Origin: Trichoplax sp. H2
Lineage: Eukaryota > Placozoa > Uniplacotomia > Trichoplacea
Reading direction: 5' to 3'
Length of the DNA stretch: 64,000 nt
Assembly: GCA_003344405.1 (NCBI GenBank)
Contig: NOWV01000118.1
Span: forward strand, 124,001-188,000
The number at the start of each line of letters is the position of its first letter. The first letter of the stretch is position 1. Of this stretch, positions 52,265 through 64,000 are shown one piece after another. The notes under the pieces are model-generated. The model was not told where the DNA came from. It saw only the letters and a program-made list of their open reading frames with translations, and made no database searches. A program made the position numbers and the translations under genes.

Positions 52265-53310
52265 TATATAAGTGTTTGAATAAATGCATATAAACGAAGG
52301 CATAAAACGAAAAAGGAATAATTAGCACATTAGTAATAAGTGATACCGAGCTACAAGCGATAAAGTTAAACTTAAGTGTGATTGAACATCCAGAGCAATC
52401 AATGCATCCATAGATCACTCACAAATTAATCGTGACCTATGAATAGTTTCAGTATGTAGATAGCAAGAAGCTATGTAAGTAATTGACTCGATGCATATAA
52501 GCTTTGTATGAAAACGAAAAAGTAGTTAATTAGTATATTAACAAGCGATATTAAGCTATAAAGCGATATTGTTGTAAATTTAATTGCAACTGGACATCTA
52601 GAGCAATCAATCTACTCCCAGATTACTTATAAATTATAGTCGTTACCTGTGAATAGTTTTAGTGTGTAGATAGCTGTCACAAACCAGCTTCGTGACAAAG
52701 ATAACGTAAAACAAATCCCTAAATTACTATAGTCTCCGGGATTCAGTATCCCTTAACTATCTCACAAGAATTTAGACGCCTTTGGTTCTACGTTAAACTC
52801 AACTAGACAATTGAGAATTACTTTTATTCAACTATATGATGGGCTTATATACCCATCTACAGCAGCTAACATTCATGAGTCATCTTATAAAAATACTTAG
52901 GTGAGAACATCTACTAACTAATTTTTCACAGTCGGATTACAACATGTCCATTCACAGATCATTTCAGTGCACGTTACAGCACAACATTAAATTTACTATA
53001 ACACATTTACAATTAGAGTAATTCCTATTGTAAGTCACTAGTTGTAATATATTATCACTATATTATATTAACCAAATTTAGATAGCTATTTCTTCACGGT
53101 AGTTCGTACCGTAATAATAGGACTGAAGTTATATAAGTAATTTATTGGATGCATATAGAGTACGCATAAAAATGAAAGAATGAGTTAATTAGCACATTGA
53201 TAAGCGATAGAGTTGTAAACTTAATTGCAATTGAACATCCTGAGTAATCGATCCATTACTAGATTACTTATGAATTCATCATAACCTTTGAACAGTTTTA
53301 GTGTATTGAT
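52265..53310. repeat. about 205-bp repeat, three copies, the third split off by an insertion
   Basis: Two adjacent copies (about 52265-52465 and 52466-52675) share AATAAATGCATATAA/ATGCATATAAGC, AAAACGAAAAAG, AATTAG.A.ATTA, GAGCAATCAAT and TGAATAGTTT-AGT phrases. A third copy lies at about 53125-53310. About 400 bp of unrelated sequence separates the second and third. Confidence 0.75.
52676..53078. mobile_element. possible insertion flanked by a 9-bp direct repeat
   Basis: TAGATAGCT occurs at 52667-52675 and again at 53079-53087, on both sides of about 403 bp unrelated to the surrounding 205-bp repeats. The insert begins TGTCACAAACC. It carries no open frame and no obvious inverted ends, so a solo-LTR-like or other non-autonomous insertion is only one reading. 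The repeated 9-mer is also part of the repeat unit, so it could be coincidental. Confidence 0.4.
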
Positions 53311-54365
53311 TGTAAATTCATATGAGTGTAAATCCATCAGTAGAAAGATGGAATACCAGGTAGTTTTAACAAAGCAACGATGGCGTACTTTGGTTTAGTA
53401 TTATAGTAACACAGTTACTTTCATTAACATAAATGACCACACTTTCATTTTAGCGTTTTAGCTATTCTAATTGAACATGCATTGAAAGTTTATACAACAT
53501 ATAACGACATTATTTTAAATGATATTTATACGACATTTAAGAGATCAAAATTATATCTAATATAAGATATGCCTGTAGATCAAGAATTAGATAAACTACT
53601 CAATAGCAGGTATTTTCCAGTTAGGATACTCGATGGATGTAGCAGTGCAGAAGACAAATTATTAAATTTTTTTATCAATAAGTATAATGATCTCAATCCG
53701 AAACTGGCACCCACAAATGAATATTATTGACTTAATTTCAGCTTGTACATAACGTAGACTGCACATCGTACGGTCACAAATCATGAAGTAGAATTTGAAA
53801 TTTACGCAATTTACCCATTTAGTAGAAAAAGACATAAGTCATAATATTCATAAAAATGAAGATAGGTAAACTTTATAATCGGTTTGAAAGCAATTTGATT
53901 TCTTAAGCATATGTAGTTGATAAAATTCAACAGCTAAAATTCAATAACTATGCAATAAACAAACAGGTCTAAAGTTTTCTATTGGACCATGAAAATCATA
54001 TAATTTAATAAGCGAGGCTTAAATTAATCCTATCTAATTTAAAAGGAACAAATTGATTCGAACATTAAATGAAACTTAAGTTATGATAATATAAAGTCGA
54101 AACTGCTAACCTTTTCAATGAATCTACAATAATTTAAAAGGCAACGGATTCTGTAAATTTATGCAGAGCAAATAGTATCTAAAAATTTTATCTTATACAG
54201 TAAATAATAAAAGAGAATTTTCAATTTGTCATAATATCATGATAAAAACATAGACCACAATTCATGTAAGCTATTACTTCACAAATTTTTACCATGTATA
54301 AATCAGATAAACAGTCTAACCATCTTCTACTAATATCATTTGTTAACAATAAATAAGATAATTAA

Positions 54366-54830
54366 ACATTAGCTCAATTTCAAATAATGCAATCTTCTGT
54401 ATCGTTGACTAGACTCCAATAATCTATAACTCTATCTGAACTAAAAAAATGTGAAATTTATATATAGTAAGATTTATAAACCAACAAAATAGATTGGTTT
54501 CAAGGAAAGATTAGCTTAATTTCAAATTCAAATTATGCAATCTACTTTGAAATGGATCATGGGCTAGATCACAATAATCTATAACTCTACTTTAATGAAA
54601 AGGCGGGAGTCATATATAGTAAGACTTATAAACCACAAAATGATGATATTCCTTTAAAGGAAATATTAGCTCAATTTTAATTTCAAACCATGCAATTATC
54701 TTTAAAATGGATCATGGACTAGATCACAATAATCCTTAACTCTATTTTAACTAAAAAGCAGAAGGTTCATATAATGTAAGATTCATAAACCACAGAATTG
54801 CGATATTGGTTTAATGAACAATAGGAAAAA
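54366..54830. repeat. three tandem copies of about 150 bp
   Basis: Units start near 54370, 54512 and 54666. Each runs through TTAGCTCAATTT, AATGCAATC, GATCA-GGACTAGA-CACAATAATC, AACTCTA and TAAGA-TTATAAACCA. Copies two and three are closest. Non-coding; just downstream of the GARNL3 stop. Confidence 0.8.
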
Positions 54831-55149
54831 GATATTTAATTAGAACAAATTTTGCACCAAATAATATCGATCCATAATTAAACTGTCTTAAAATAGCAAA
54901 CTGATTGTTTTATGCTTTGACTATCACTACAAATCCATCCAATAGTATAATTGATTACCGATTTGAACTGATTTGAACAAAGCCCTTGATACATCAATTT
55001 TAAAATATGGCCTCAAATCGAACATAACTCGTAGAGGCTAAGTAAAATGAGAACGGTAATCTCACCATATACGATCTAATAGGTCATTTTTCAAGAAATA
55101 ATCCTATCTAAGACAGGGTTGTAGGAATAATCTGTAATACCGCCATCTC

Positions 55150-58100
55150 TCATACAATTCGATGCAACTGAGCTCTCATAATACTACGTGGAACTCCTTT
55201 AGTTGATTCAACGAGATTGGATTCACAGCGTTTAAATGGTCCACCTTTAGAAGTAGAATTAAATCGACCAGGACGCATTGCTGAATTATTTATACCTGCT
55301 GCCGTTACAGTCGATTTAATTCTCGACATGTACAGTTCATCACCTAATATTTCGAAATAATTCAACTTAGCATATAGAAATTGCAGACGTTATATTTCAT
55401 AACCTTGCCTATTAAAATTTTAAAGTTATTTAAGCTACTGAAATGATTGATTGACATTACCTAATAGCGACATTATTGGTATTTTATATAAGGCACACGA
55501 ATTTAATCGTTGTGTTACTACGCCTTGAGAGCTATTCGAACCAATAGAAGCTGATCGTGTTGGTAGTGTTGCGAAATAGATGTCAAACTACAGGAATTAG
55601 GCAGTAAAACATTACAATCCGTTCATTATATAAAAGCATCTACTGCAATCTAAATTTATAAGCAGTGGGCTCGTAGTGTTAGTTTCTATTACAGTTATAT
55701 TTTCCTTAATACAAATTTAGATTTATAGCAGCATCATGGATCGATGAATTAAAAATGAATTATATGCTAAACTGCTTCAATTTGCTAGCTAGTTTACATT
55801 GACTTTGAGATGAATAATGACAAGAATAGTCTACTTAATTATCACAATCATTATTCATTTAAAGCTATAGAAATTCTTTCCACAACGACAGTAAAAGATG
55901 ATGACATCTCTTAAATTAGTGAACGAATAACGCAGTCAGTCAGATATTACCTTGGATGTAATAAACTGAATTTCTGGAAATGTAATAGCTTGAACCAAGC
56001 ATCCATTAACGACCAATCTGATTTCGATATAATTTAATGCAAATCCCAACAAATATGGATAAGCACAAACTGAAATGTAACAATTTATAATATTAACTAG
56101 TAATCAGTCAAAGATGGCACTAATCTATTAAATCTGGCTTAATTTAACAGAACGATCTAAATCTTTCCTGTGCATTGACTGACAAGCTAGCTACTTTACC
56201 GATATAAAGTGGTGGATGATTCCAGTAGTAACTGCTGATATATGAAACTTCTCGACCAAGTCCAAGGAGGAAAGAAACATCTAAATTATCAAAAAATAAG
56301 AGCAAATAATATGTTAAAAGGTTAAGAATTTACAACGGTAGCACAATTCGATGTAAATGACAAATTAAATTAACATTTACACTACTAAGTTTATATTGCA
56401 TTCGATAGATATGACTATTTTATTTCATCGACTTACGATTGCCAGTCAGGAATACTTCCGGCTTACCAGCTTCATCATAAACATTGACCGGATTAACTAA
56501 GTTGATGGCCTATGTTAAGAAAATTACAAGTAAGTTACCGAGATTCAGAGAAATGGCAAGAAAAGAAATAAAATTCTGAAATTGATCTTACTATGTAATC
56601 GAGTATTGAAATAGAAATCTATCTTTAGTTGTCAGTACTTACCTTCTTTTTATGACGTTTCTTAGATTTGACTTCTTCAAACTAATATTAAGAATTGAAA
56701 TTGTGGTTAATGTTACAATAAATTGTGTTATTATCTTCAAAATTATTTCAATTTTTCTATATTAATAATATGTATAGTTTCTTTTACGTTTTAAAATATC
56801 TGAATATTACGGTTTTCATCAGAGTTACAACGTTTGCTCAATTTCGCCTTTTAAAATAGAATTCATATAGAGATAGCTACCTGTCCGAACGCCTCTAATC
56901 GATGGACCTTTTTGATATCGCCAGTTGATTCCTCGATAATTTCAAAATGTTCTTTATAGCCAACACAAATTAGATCCGATTCGGGTTGATGCCCACTCGC
57001 CACCGATATTAACGTCGGCTCTTGACCGAGCGAAATATCCTGTATGAAATTTCAACCGTTATTTATAGTAATAATGATTAAGCAATACCGATTTAGGTGT
57101 TTTCCTCTACTTATTAATATCGCCTTCAAGATAGTTGCTTCGAGACTAATTTACCTAATAGTTAAGTATTTATAGCATAGAGTACAACTATTTATTAACG
57201 AAAGCTACGGAATGTATGCCCTTATAGAAGCTAACCGTTGCTAAATAATAGATTTTAAATGCATTGGAGACCTAAAGTACCATTTGAGTGCATTATGTTA
57301 TAAGACTACTTTATCGATTACCGTACGAAATATAACAATATTTTAAGACTATATTACTTAATATATTCCTTTTCATCATAGAATAATAAAGGCCAATACT
57401 ACTCTAATGTAACAGAGCATAATTGGTCAAGAATACATCAATTTATTTTAGTAAATCTCATGTAGGGCGGCACTTAACCCTTGATCAAAATATTTCTTTC
57501 GTTGTAGTAGCTAAGTTTACGCAATGTGCTCAAGAAATACCTGAGATTTAACAAATCGTTCAATCAAGTCTTGCGGCGATATTTGAAGCCTGTGTTCAAA
57601 TTCATCTAACCCACTTAGCGTTAATATGATTATACGTGCCTTGATTGCCACAGCTACTTTAAGAACGCCATCTTTACTTTGGTTAACTGCATATAAATGG
57701 CAACCTGTTATGTACGGAAAAGTTAGCTAAGCGAATTCCATGCGTTTTCGATTTATTCTTACTTATTGTCTACCTATCATATATGTAAGGTCCATTTTGT
57801 ACAATGCAATTTAATGATATTAGATCTAATCATAAATATTTTTTATAATCTTACCGCGAGTTATCTCTAATCGCCCATCTTTAATGACATCAATTCCTTT
57901 AATTATCGTTGTGCTTGTTTTGTCTCCAACGAATTCATTCAGCATAACAATATACAAGTATTGCCGGGTATCTTTTCCTGCATTAGATCAAATATTAGTG
58001 ACTTGAATTAGAAAGAAGTAATAAAAATTTCTATTTTGGTTAGTAGTTTTTTCGATATTTCACGATCCATTATAGATATTCTTATTGTACAAGTCATAAG

Positions 58101-61100
58101 TTTATTTCAGAATTGATCTCATTATATCGATTTTTTGCAAATTCATCGCTCTATTCGATCCCGATTAATTTAAGAAAAATAACCTAAAGTAACTAACTAT
58201 CAGCAAATGAACTGTAGAGAAAAGTATCGGCTGAAGTATTTCATGAATCCCGCTCGTAGAGTATAAATTAAAATAGATTACCTTTACAATGCCCTCTCAT
58301 GAGTAGAATGTGATGAGATTCCACCGTATTTAATTGATTAATCGTTACGCTAGAATCAATCAATTCTTGATAAGCGTAATCACCTAAAAAATTTTCATAT
58401 TTGATTTTAATATACTGTACTGCAAATAGTGAAATCAATATTAAGGATGTTAAGTCTTAAACATTAGTGGGTAATCATCTAAGATAAATTTTTTGTGTTC
58501 CATTTTTAAAATACTACAAATAGTGAAAAATAGTACTAAGGATATTAATTTTAAAGTACTACAAATAGTGAAACTAATGTTAATAATCTTAAATCTTAAA
58601 ATATCAATCTATATAATCACCTATAGTAAGTGTTCGTATTCGATTTAAAATAATGTGAATAGTTATAGCTAATATTAAGGGTATTAAACCTCAAACATAT
58701 CAATCTGTGTAGTAATCCAAGATAAAATTTAATGTATTGAATTTTAAAATACTGCGAATAGTGAAAGCTAATATTAAGAATATATAATCTCTAAATATCA
58801 ACCTCGGCCTGTTACTGTATGAAAACATTATCAGGTATAAACACCCGTTAATACATAAATAGTACAATCATTAAAGGCAATACTTTATTTCGGCATCTCA
58901 ATAGAGAGAACATTTCGAGAGGCAAAAATATTTAACTACGTAAAATAGTAACACAGAACCATAAGTCTACAGTATCCCTAGTTTAAAACACTCCTTAAAA
59001 TTTATACCAACATCAATGCCTTAGCTTTATATACCTTCTACAAGAAAAACACCCTTTTCTGTTGCAACCACCAAAGAATCACCTTAGAATTTATAAGTTA
59101 AGGAATATTAGACATGGATTCGTAGTTTGAGATAAGTACCAATCGCTAGTGCATATTTGCATTATGCGTAAGAAATATTTGGATAATTTTCGCATGGGTA
59201 GAATAACTGCTGTACTTACCCCAACTGTCACCACAAATGACAGAATGTGGAAAATTAGAGCATACACGATGAGGTAGCCAAGGCTAAAAGATATAATTAA
59301 AAGTGAAAGAAAATCCATATTTCTATATTTTCTCATTATGAGAAGTCATCAAAGATTGATGCAAATGTTAGTTAATGCCGTAGTAATTGAATGTGGAATC
59401 GAATACAAACCTGTCGACGATCTCTCGGACGAGAGCTAGACGTCCCAATAGGTGCACTACCTGCGTTAATGACATCAATTTTAAGAGCAGTACCATATTC
59501 CAAAAATTCTTCACGTTTTCTTTTCGCTTCTGCGCCAGGAAAGGAAGATAGAAGGAATGATCGAGAGTGCAATAGCTGAAAAATAGATTTTAATTAATAA
59601 GATCTGTAAGTGACTGAATTTATATCCGAATTATGTTCATCAGTTCAAATTAGTTATTGATCAAATCTTCAATATAAACACTTCTCACTTCTGGAACAAC
59701 AAGATCCTCATAGACGTTTCGAATTAAAGCTTCAAGTGTTCTTCTTCTTTTATCAGCAAAGACTGGGATATGATACGATGCTTTCTCTCCGTTAATTACT
59801 AATCAATAATAATATTGAAATGATAGAAAAAATGCGAATTTTAAAAAAATTAGCAGTAGATTTCCGATATCAAGCATAAAATACGAGATAATAAGTACAA
59901 GCTAAGTTGCCTAGACTGTAATATCATCATAATTCATGATAAATATTGGTTTTGATTTATTATTTTTCATTTCAGTTATCTTAATTTGCCAAAGCATACG
60001 CAAAAGGCTTACATTTAACAAGAAGAAAATCGCGAAATTCTTGGTGATTGGAGAAAACGGGTGGTTTATGCAATGGTGGGCCGAATAATGGTACAGCATT
60101 ATAAGAATACACAGCTAATCTACAAATCAATCATAACGTCGATATTTAGGAAAGTATATTTCTATAGAATACAAATCCAAATATTCATTTTTAACAAATT
60201 CGTAGTTATAGGATGATGTTTAGTCTATATTTCGTCGCTTTATGATATTAGATCGATATGAAGAATAATTTACTTGTAAGTGTTGTCGATTTTATTATGG
60301 GTTACCAAAGCGAAAACATCTATTTTAGGAGATTAATCGCTCTAGTTAAGGATATTTACTATGTTGCTTATGTAGATATACAAATGGTAGCTTTCATTTG
60401 CTTCAAAATTTAGAGGTAAGGTTACCAGACATTTCTATAAGTGACTCATTATTGTACAAAAGCTATTGTAATGCAATCAAAATAGGATACGTGTGAAATG
60501 GGATTTAATGCCAGTTGGCTTAAATGTAGGTTTCTCCTCTCCATCAATATCTTGAAAGATGATGACGACAATATCATTACCAATATGGCGCTTGCGTTCA
60601 ATCTTGAAGTGAACATTTTATAAAATATAAAATGCCAAACGTGAAGATGCCATGAAATAGGATGTACTAATAGTTAGCCTGGCCATATTTAGAAAGCTCT
60701 AGTAAGTTAAAACTTAGCCCAATCTTTTACCTGTTGTCGATCTGTCGGCTCATACGGAAGCATAGTGGAAACATGAAACATAATTTCTCTTCCTTCATGA
60801 ACGGTATAATAAGAATTTTCTCCAGTTGTATTGCCTATACACGAAGATAGGATCAATAAGAGAGAATACCGTAAGAAAGCAGCTTCAATTGTCTATAATG
60901 TTCGCTCATATGATCAATTGATTATGTTACTGGATGTATTCCTAATATAACACTGTACATGCAAAATTTTACTTACGCTTGACATCAAGACCGCCTCGAT
61001 ATTTATTCCAGTTCTGTAATCGAATTTGATCACCCAATAAATTGATAAAAGCATTGAAGCTTTCACTTCCACTTTCTGTATTAACATATTAGGAAGAGCA

Positions 61101-63563
61101 TAATATAAAACAAATTTCCTCACATTGCTTATTAGCATGATGGCATAAATAGAAACTCAGCTTCGATGGATACATTTACCTCATCAGATACTAATATACC
61201 GCAAGGTATAGACTAAAACATAATTAAAACTTACCATTGCTTAACATTTCATCGTCGCGGACTTGACCTGATCGAGCATAAATAACTCCAAATTTGTGTT
61301 TAATTGCACCCTAAATAGTTACAATATAGAACGAAGGGCAATATAAAGTTCATATGTTCATTTTTCGACAACTTTTATTAATATTAATTGCTCAAAGCCT
61401 GTTTGCGTCTTCCTTTCTTACCTCTTGTTCTTCTAATTGCAGTAATCGCTACGAGAGAAAATAAAATTGTAATTAAGAATTTCGAGCTACGGTAAATGTA
61501 ATCCTTTTCCAGGTAACGTTAGTTATAGTTCAAGTTTTACCTTTTGAAGTGATGGCGTTTGAATTTGTTTAAGATGAGGTTTATCAATATCTTTTAGTGA
61601 AAAAAACCTACAAAATCGAATTGAAGATACCATGAGAAAGCATATTTTGGGGTTATGAAGACAGTTAGAAATGGTCTTTGCAGCCAATTTCTATCACTAC
61701 GGTGATCTAGTGATATTATTAACAGTTATATCATACTGTAAGATTCCTTTTATAGATAAATCTTTCTTTAGTTTCCAAGGTATGCATAATTTTTGGCATC
61801 CCTGTTTAAATAGGAGTAACCATTAAGTAATATTATTAAAATTAATTTGCTCAATTCTGGCAGTAATGGTAAAAAAACTTGCTTTTTTATGCCATAATAT
61901 TGCTCGATATTGCGTAAAATTAGAGTTGTCTGTTTCAGTTACTACTGATACAAAGAATGGCTGCTTTTCTTTATCGAAGCCAACGTAATTGCGATGGACT
62001 ATTCGTTGTATCATATAAAATTAATGAGAGATTTATCATTCAGAATATCTTCTAATATTCAAGTATAATTTTTATGAAGGCTGCAGCATAAGTGCAGAGT
62101 ACATCTACATTATACATTTGAGACGCAGTATCAACAGATTCAGAAGAAGTAAGCCACTCGGTTTATCAATTCTTATACGTACTTAGAATAATTTTTTTTA
62201 GATTCAAATAGCATACTAGCCGTAATTCAGCTTTAATTAGTGTAAATGTAAAATAGCATTGGAATTGGGATGGTAAAATTAAAACTTCATATAATTTCAC
62301 CGATAAAAAATGAGAATTAAGTTCCGATAATAATACTTAATAAACTACTTATAGTGGATAGCAGAATACTTATTACATAAACATATCTAAGATTTAGCAC
62401 AATAAGTTGAATTTTATATAACTTCAATAGTAAGAAAACAGAAATAAATTCCAATAACGTATAAAACTGATTATATTAGACAGCAAAGAGACGATTGCAT
62501 TAATATACAGTAATATTGGATTGGTATCGTAAAAATAAATTCTATAAAATAACGTTAGTAGGCAAAAATGAGAAGTTAATTGTAGTAGCATTACATAATA
62601 AAACTGGTTAGAATAGATAGCAAAGAGACCACTAATTTGACAGCCATAATCAGAGTTGGTTTTTTAATGATTATCTATTAATGAGTATCGAAAATTAACT
62701 GACATCTTGTATATTGCCGAAAATAAATATAACCGTACATATCCCGGACAAATTAACATGAATGCAAATTAATAGAACGCAATCATCTTGACAGAGAGAA
62801 ATATGTACTGGTAATGAAGACCAAGCTTCAATATTAAAAAGTTGGATTATTTTGTAATAAGTATAAACCCCGCTGGTGTTTTTTGCTTTAATGGCTTTGA
62901 TACAAATTAGTATTGAGCCAAATGTAGTAACAAAATATTCATTCTTATTAGTAGAATTTTAATATTACAACAAGATTGTTTTTTTATTTACCCTTTCCTA
63001 GGAAATATTTAAAATACCAGCGGGTTTGACTTTCTGGTTCTTCCAAATGGATTGGACTACTACAACCAGCTTGATATGACTATAACAGATAAAATTGGAA
63101 TTTTATTTGTATCTAGCTCAGCAGCTATAACTTTAATCTTAAATAAGTAGATACAAACCGTGCATACACGAGACTATACCAGCTCACGCACTAAAATAGT
63201 TATAATTTATACGCACAGCTTCATCTAGATTAATTACTTCTACTTAATCTAATATGTAGAAACCAGTATCAAATGTATGAACATTTGCTTATGTATTGTA
63301 CTAATTCAACATCACTTAATGATTTTTTTAAAAACCTTTTCAGCGAAGTACGGTACGCTATCTGAACACTCAACGAGAGTAAATCATTTTTACAACTATA
63401 GACAATGTCACCGTAAAATTATTATACAATTAATAATATAGTCATTCCTTTCTATTCATTAGCGAGACCAGTAGTTGGCATTAACCTGGGTTTCTCCATC
63501 TTCTACACGGTATAAATGGTTATGATCAGGATTATCCTTGGAACCTTCAACCGTCATGGATAT
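55150..63563 (-). CDS. GARNL3: GARNL3 homologue: RapGAP plus citron-homology protein (5' partial)
   Basis: Exons: 63563-63486, 63079-62992, 61998-61883, 61801-61737, 61607-61541, 61448-61422, 61310-61235, 61075-60977, 60834-60731, 60602-60491, 60319-60274, 60119-60013, 59798-59689, 59575-59411, 59283-59220, 59082-59035, 58383-58282, 57977-57855, 57704-57541, 57039-56881, 56681-56643, 56509-56437, 56250-56200, 56069-55951, 55587-55461, 55343-55150. Phases agree (840 aa, N-terminus missing). Early exons carry TRWYFKYFLGK and NYVGFDKEK. The RapGAP domain (fragment residues about 145-365) has MFHVSTMLPY and RKRHIGNDIV, whose Asn (about 249) is the catalytic thumb of this GAP family. PLFGPPL and INGEKASY, then FADKRRRTLE follow. 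The citron-homology propeller runs about 440-735 (CSNFPHSVICGDSWG, GCHLYAVN, EIRLVVNG). Likely a Rap/Ral-type GTPase-activating protein. The C-terminal tail is much shorter than in vertebrate GARNL3. Confidence 0.95.
56643..56681 (-). other. 39-bp lysine-rich symmetric exon in GARNL3
   Basis: Exon FEEVKSKKRHKKK, 13 codons, phase 0 at both ends, with good AG (TAATATTAG) and donor (GTAAGTA). It sits in a loop of the citron-homology propeller where vertebrate GARNL3 reads almost directly through, so it could be skipped without a frameshift. Confidence 0.7.
57040..57540 (-). other. GARNL3 intron of 501 bp
   Basis: Separates LIERFVKSQ from DISLGQEP. AT-rich; no repeat or other exon recognised. 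Confidence 0.7.
58390..58800. repeat. intronic tandem repeat, about 110-bp unit, in GARNL3
   Basis: The phrase AAATACTGCAAATAGTGAAA, then TAATATTAAGGATATTAA, then TTAAA-ATATCAATCT recurs about four times (near 58425, 58555, 58650 and 58750) inside the 651-bp intron between exons 59082-59035 and 58383-58282. Confidence 0.75.
61802..61882 (-). other. GC-AG intron in GARNL3
   Basis: The 81-bp intron starts CATAAAAAA|GCAAGT and ends TTTAAACAG|GGATGC. The GC donor is the only one that joins the flanking exons in the right phase and gives the conserved ILWHKK-G-QK-C stretch; the remainder of the donor matches the strong CAAGT consensus expected of GC donors. Confidence 0.75.
62240..62640. repeat. 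intronic degenerate tandem repeat, about 120-145 bp unit, in GARNL3
   Basis: Phrases of type GATTGG-ATGGTAAAAATAAA-TC-TATAA, AAAAATGAGAA-TTAA, TAATAAAACT and TAGATAGCAAAGAGAC recur about three times within the 993-bp intron 62991-61999. Copies are considerably diverged. Confidence 0.6.
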
Positions 63564-64000
63564 CTAAAAGTTTTTGGTATTTAAAATAGAGATTGCTAAT
63601 TAAATAAATTCGCTTGAAAAGTTTATTCATGATAGCTTTGTGTCTATTTCTAATCTATTGCAGGTATTTGTTGTAAATAGACACATTTAAGATAATAGCT
63701 AGAGAGTTATTTATTTATGCAATGAAATTGTCGAAAGTCGTTGTTTTCAAATTAGCTTGAACTTTTCCGGTAAATAAGAAGATATCTCTTACTATGTTAC
63801 ATGCAATTTGTCAAGGATATCGTAAATTTGAGTTAAAGCTCTGATGCATTGATCACTTTGTATAAATAATTATTTTGACAAACAGGGCCACTCATAATAC
63901 AATATTGAGCTATATACTAGGATACCAAATAATCAAAACGGATATTACAATTTCAAAATACAATTCTTGTCGACGTAGATCGTCCAGTCCTTCACACAAT
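63564..64000 (-). other. upstream part of GARNL3, probably intron plus further exon(s)
   Basis: The leftmost rebuilt coding exon opens in phase 0 without a convincing start, so the N-terminus continues to the right. At the window edge (64000-63965) the minus strand reads LCEGLDDLRRQEL before a GT, possibly another exon, but its phase does not join directly to exon 63563-63486. Confidence 0.35.

Noticed and set aside
59091-59336. 81-codon minus-strand frame that resembles a transmembrane protein
   Set aside because: It overlaps the true GARNL3 exon 59283-59220 in another frame; the hydrophobic look comes from out-of-frame AT-rich intron.
61823-62014. Independent 63-codon gene starting at ATG 62014
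   Set aside because: It is the GARNL3 exon 61998-61883 read with flanking intron; the NYVGFDKEK-type sequence aligns inside GARNL3 and phases fit neighbours.
1-64000. tRNA or rRNA genes
   Set aside because: I looked for T-loop GGTTCGAATC-type motifs with matching stems. The only near match (about 55530) lies inside a GARNL3 exon and lacks a cloverleaf.

Overview
The window looks like nuclear DNA of an early-branching animal, and a placozoan (Trichoplax-like) genome is my best guess. It is AT-rich. Its genes are cut into many short exons by small, clean GT-AG introns, often 50-300 bp. The three genes I can name (PNUTS/PPP1R10, DENND1, GARNL3) have animal-type domain layouts. The taxon is inferred from gene content and intron style; no marker gene fixes it.

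Layout. 1-7035: no gene seen. 7036-10381 (-): complete 12-exon PNUTS homologue, a nuclear PP1-targeting subunit. 10382-14668: non-coding, with a dense cluster of GTAC/TACTGTACAGTA palindromes near 13.6-14.2 kb. 14669-15565 (+): single-exon 298-residue orphan protein. 15566-19637: non-coding, with a 20-N gap flanked by two near-identical copies of the same sequence, one carrying a small TIR element. 19638-24761 (+): DENND1/connecdenn-type Rab GEF; 20 exons rebuilt, first exon not found. 24762-27777: convergent intergenic space. 27778-45456 (-): a doublecortin-domain gene of five coding exons whose last exon is about 14.67 kb and encodes about 4,889 residues of acidic, repeat-filled sequence (predicted total about 5,217 aa). 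45457-55149: gene-free, containing several families of degenerate tandem repeats. 55150-63563 (-): GARNL3 (RapGAP plus citron-homology domain); 26 exons rebuilt, 5' end outside the window.

The genes do not form an operon or obvious pathway: phosphatase targeting, Rab35-type GEF activity, a microtubule-associated giant, and Rap/Ral GAP signalling. The standout object is the doublecortin giant. Its plan (N-terminal DCX domain followed by a huge Glu/Gln/Asp-rich repeated tail) recalls vertebrate RP1/RP1L1, but it is far longer and contains several unrelated repeat families, including about 23 clear copies of a 20-residue YDEHGNAY unit. Exon boundaries come from reading splice consensus, codon phase and family similarity by eye; no alignment or RNA evidence was available.
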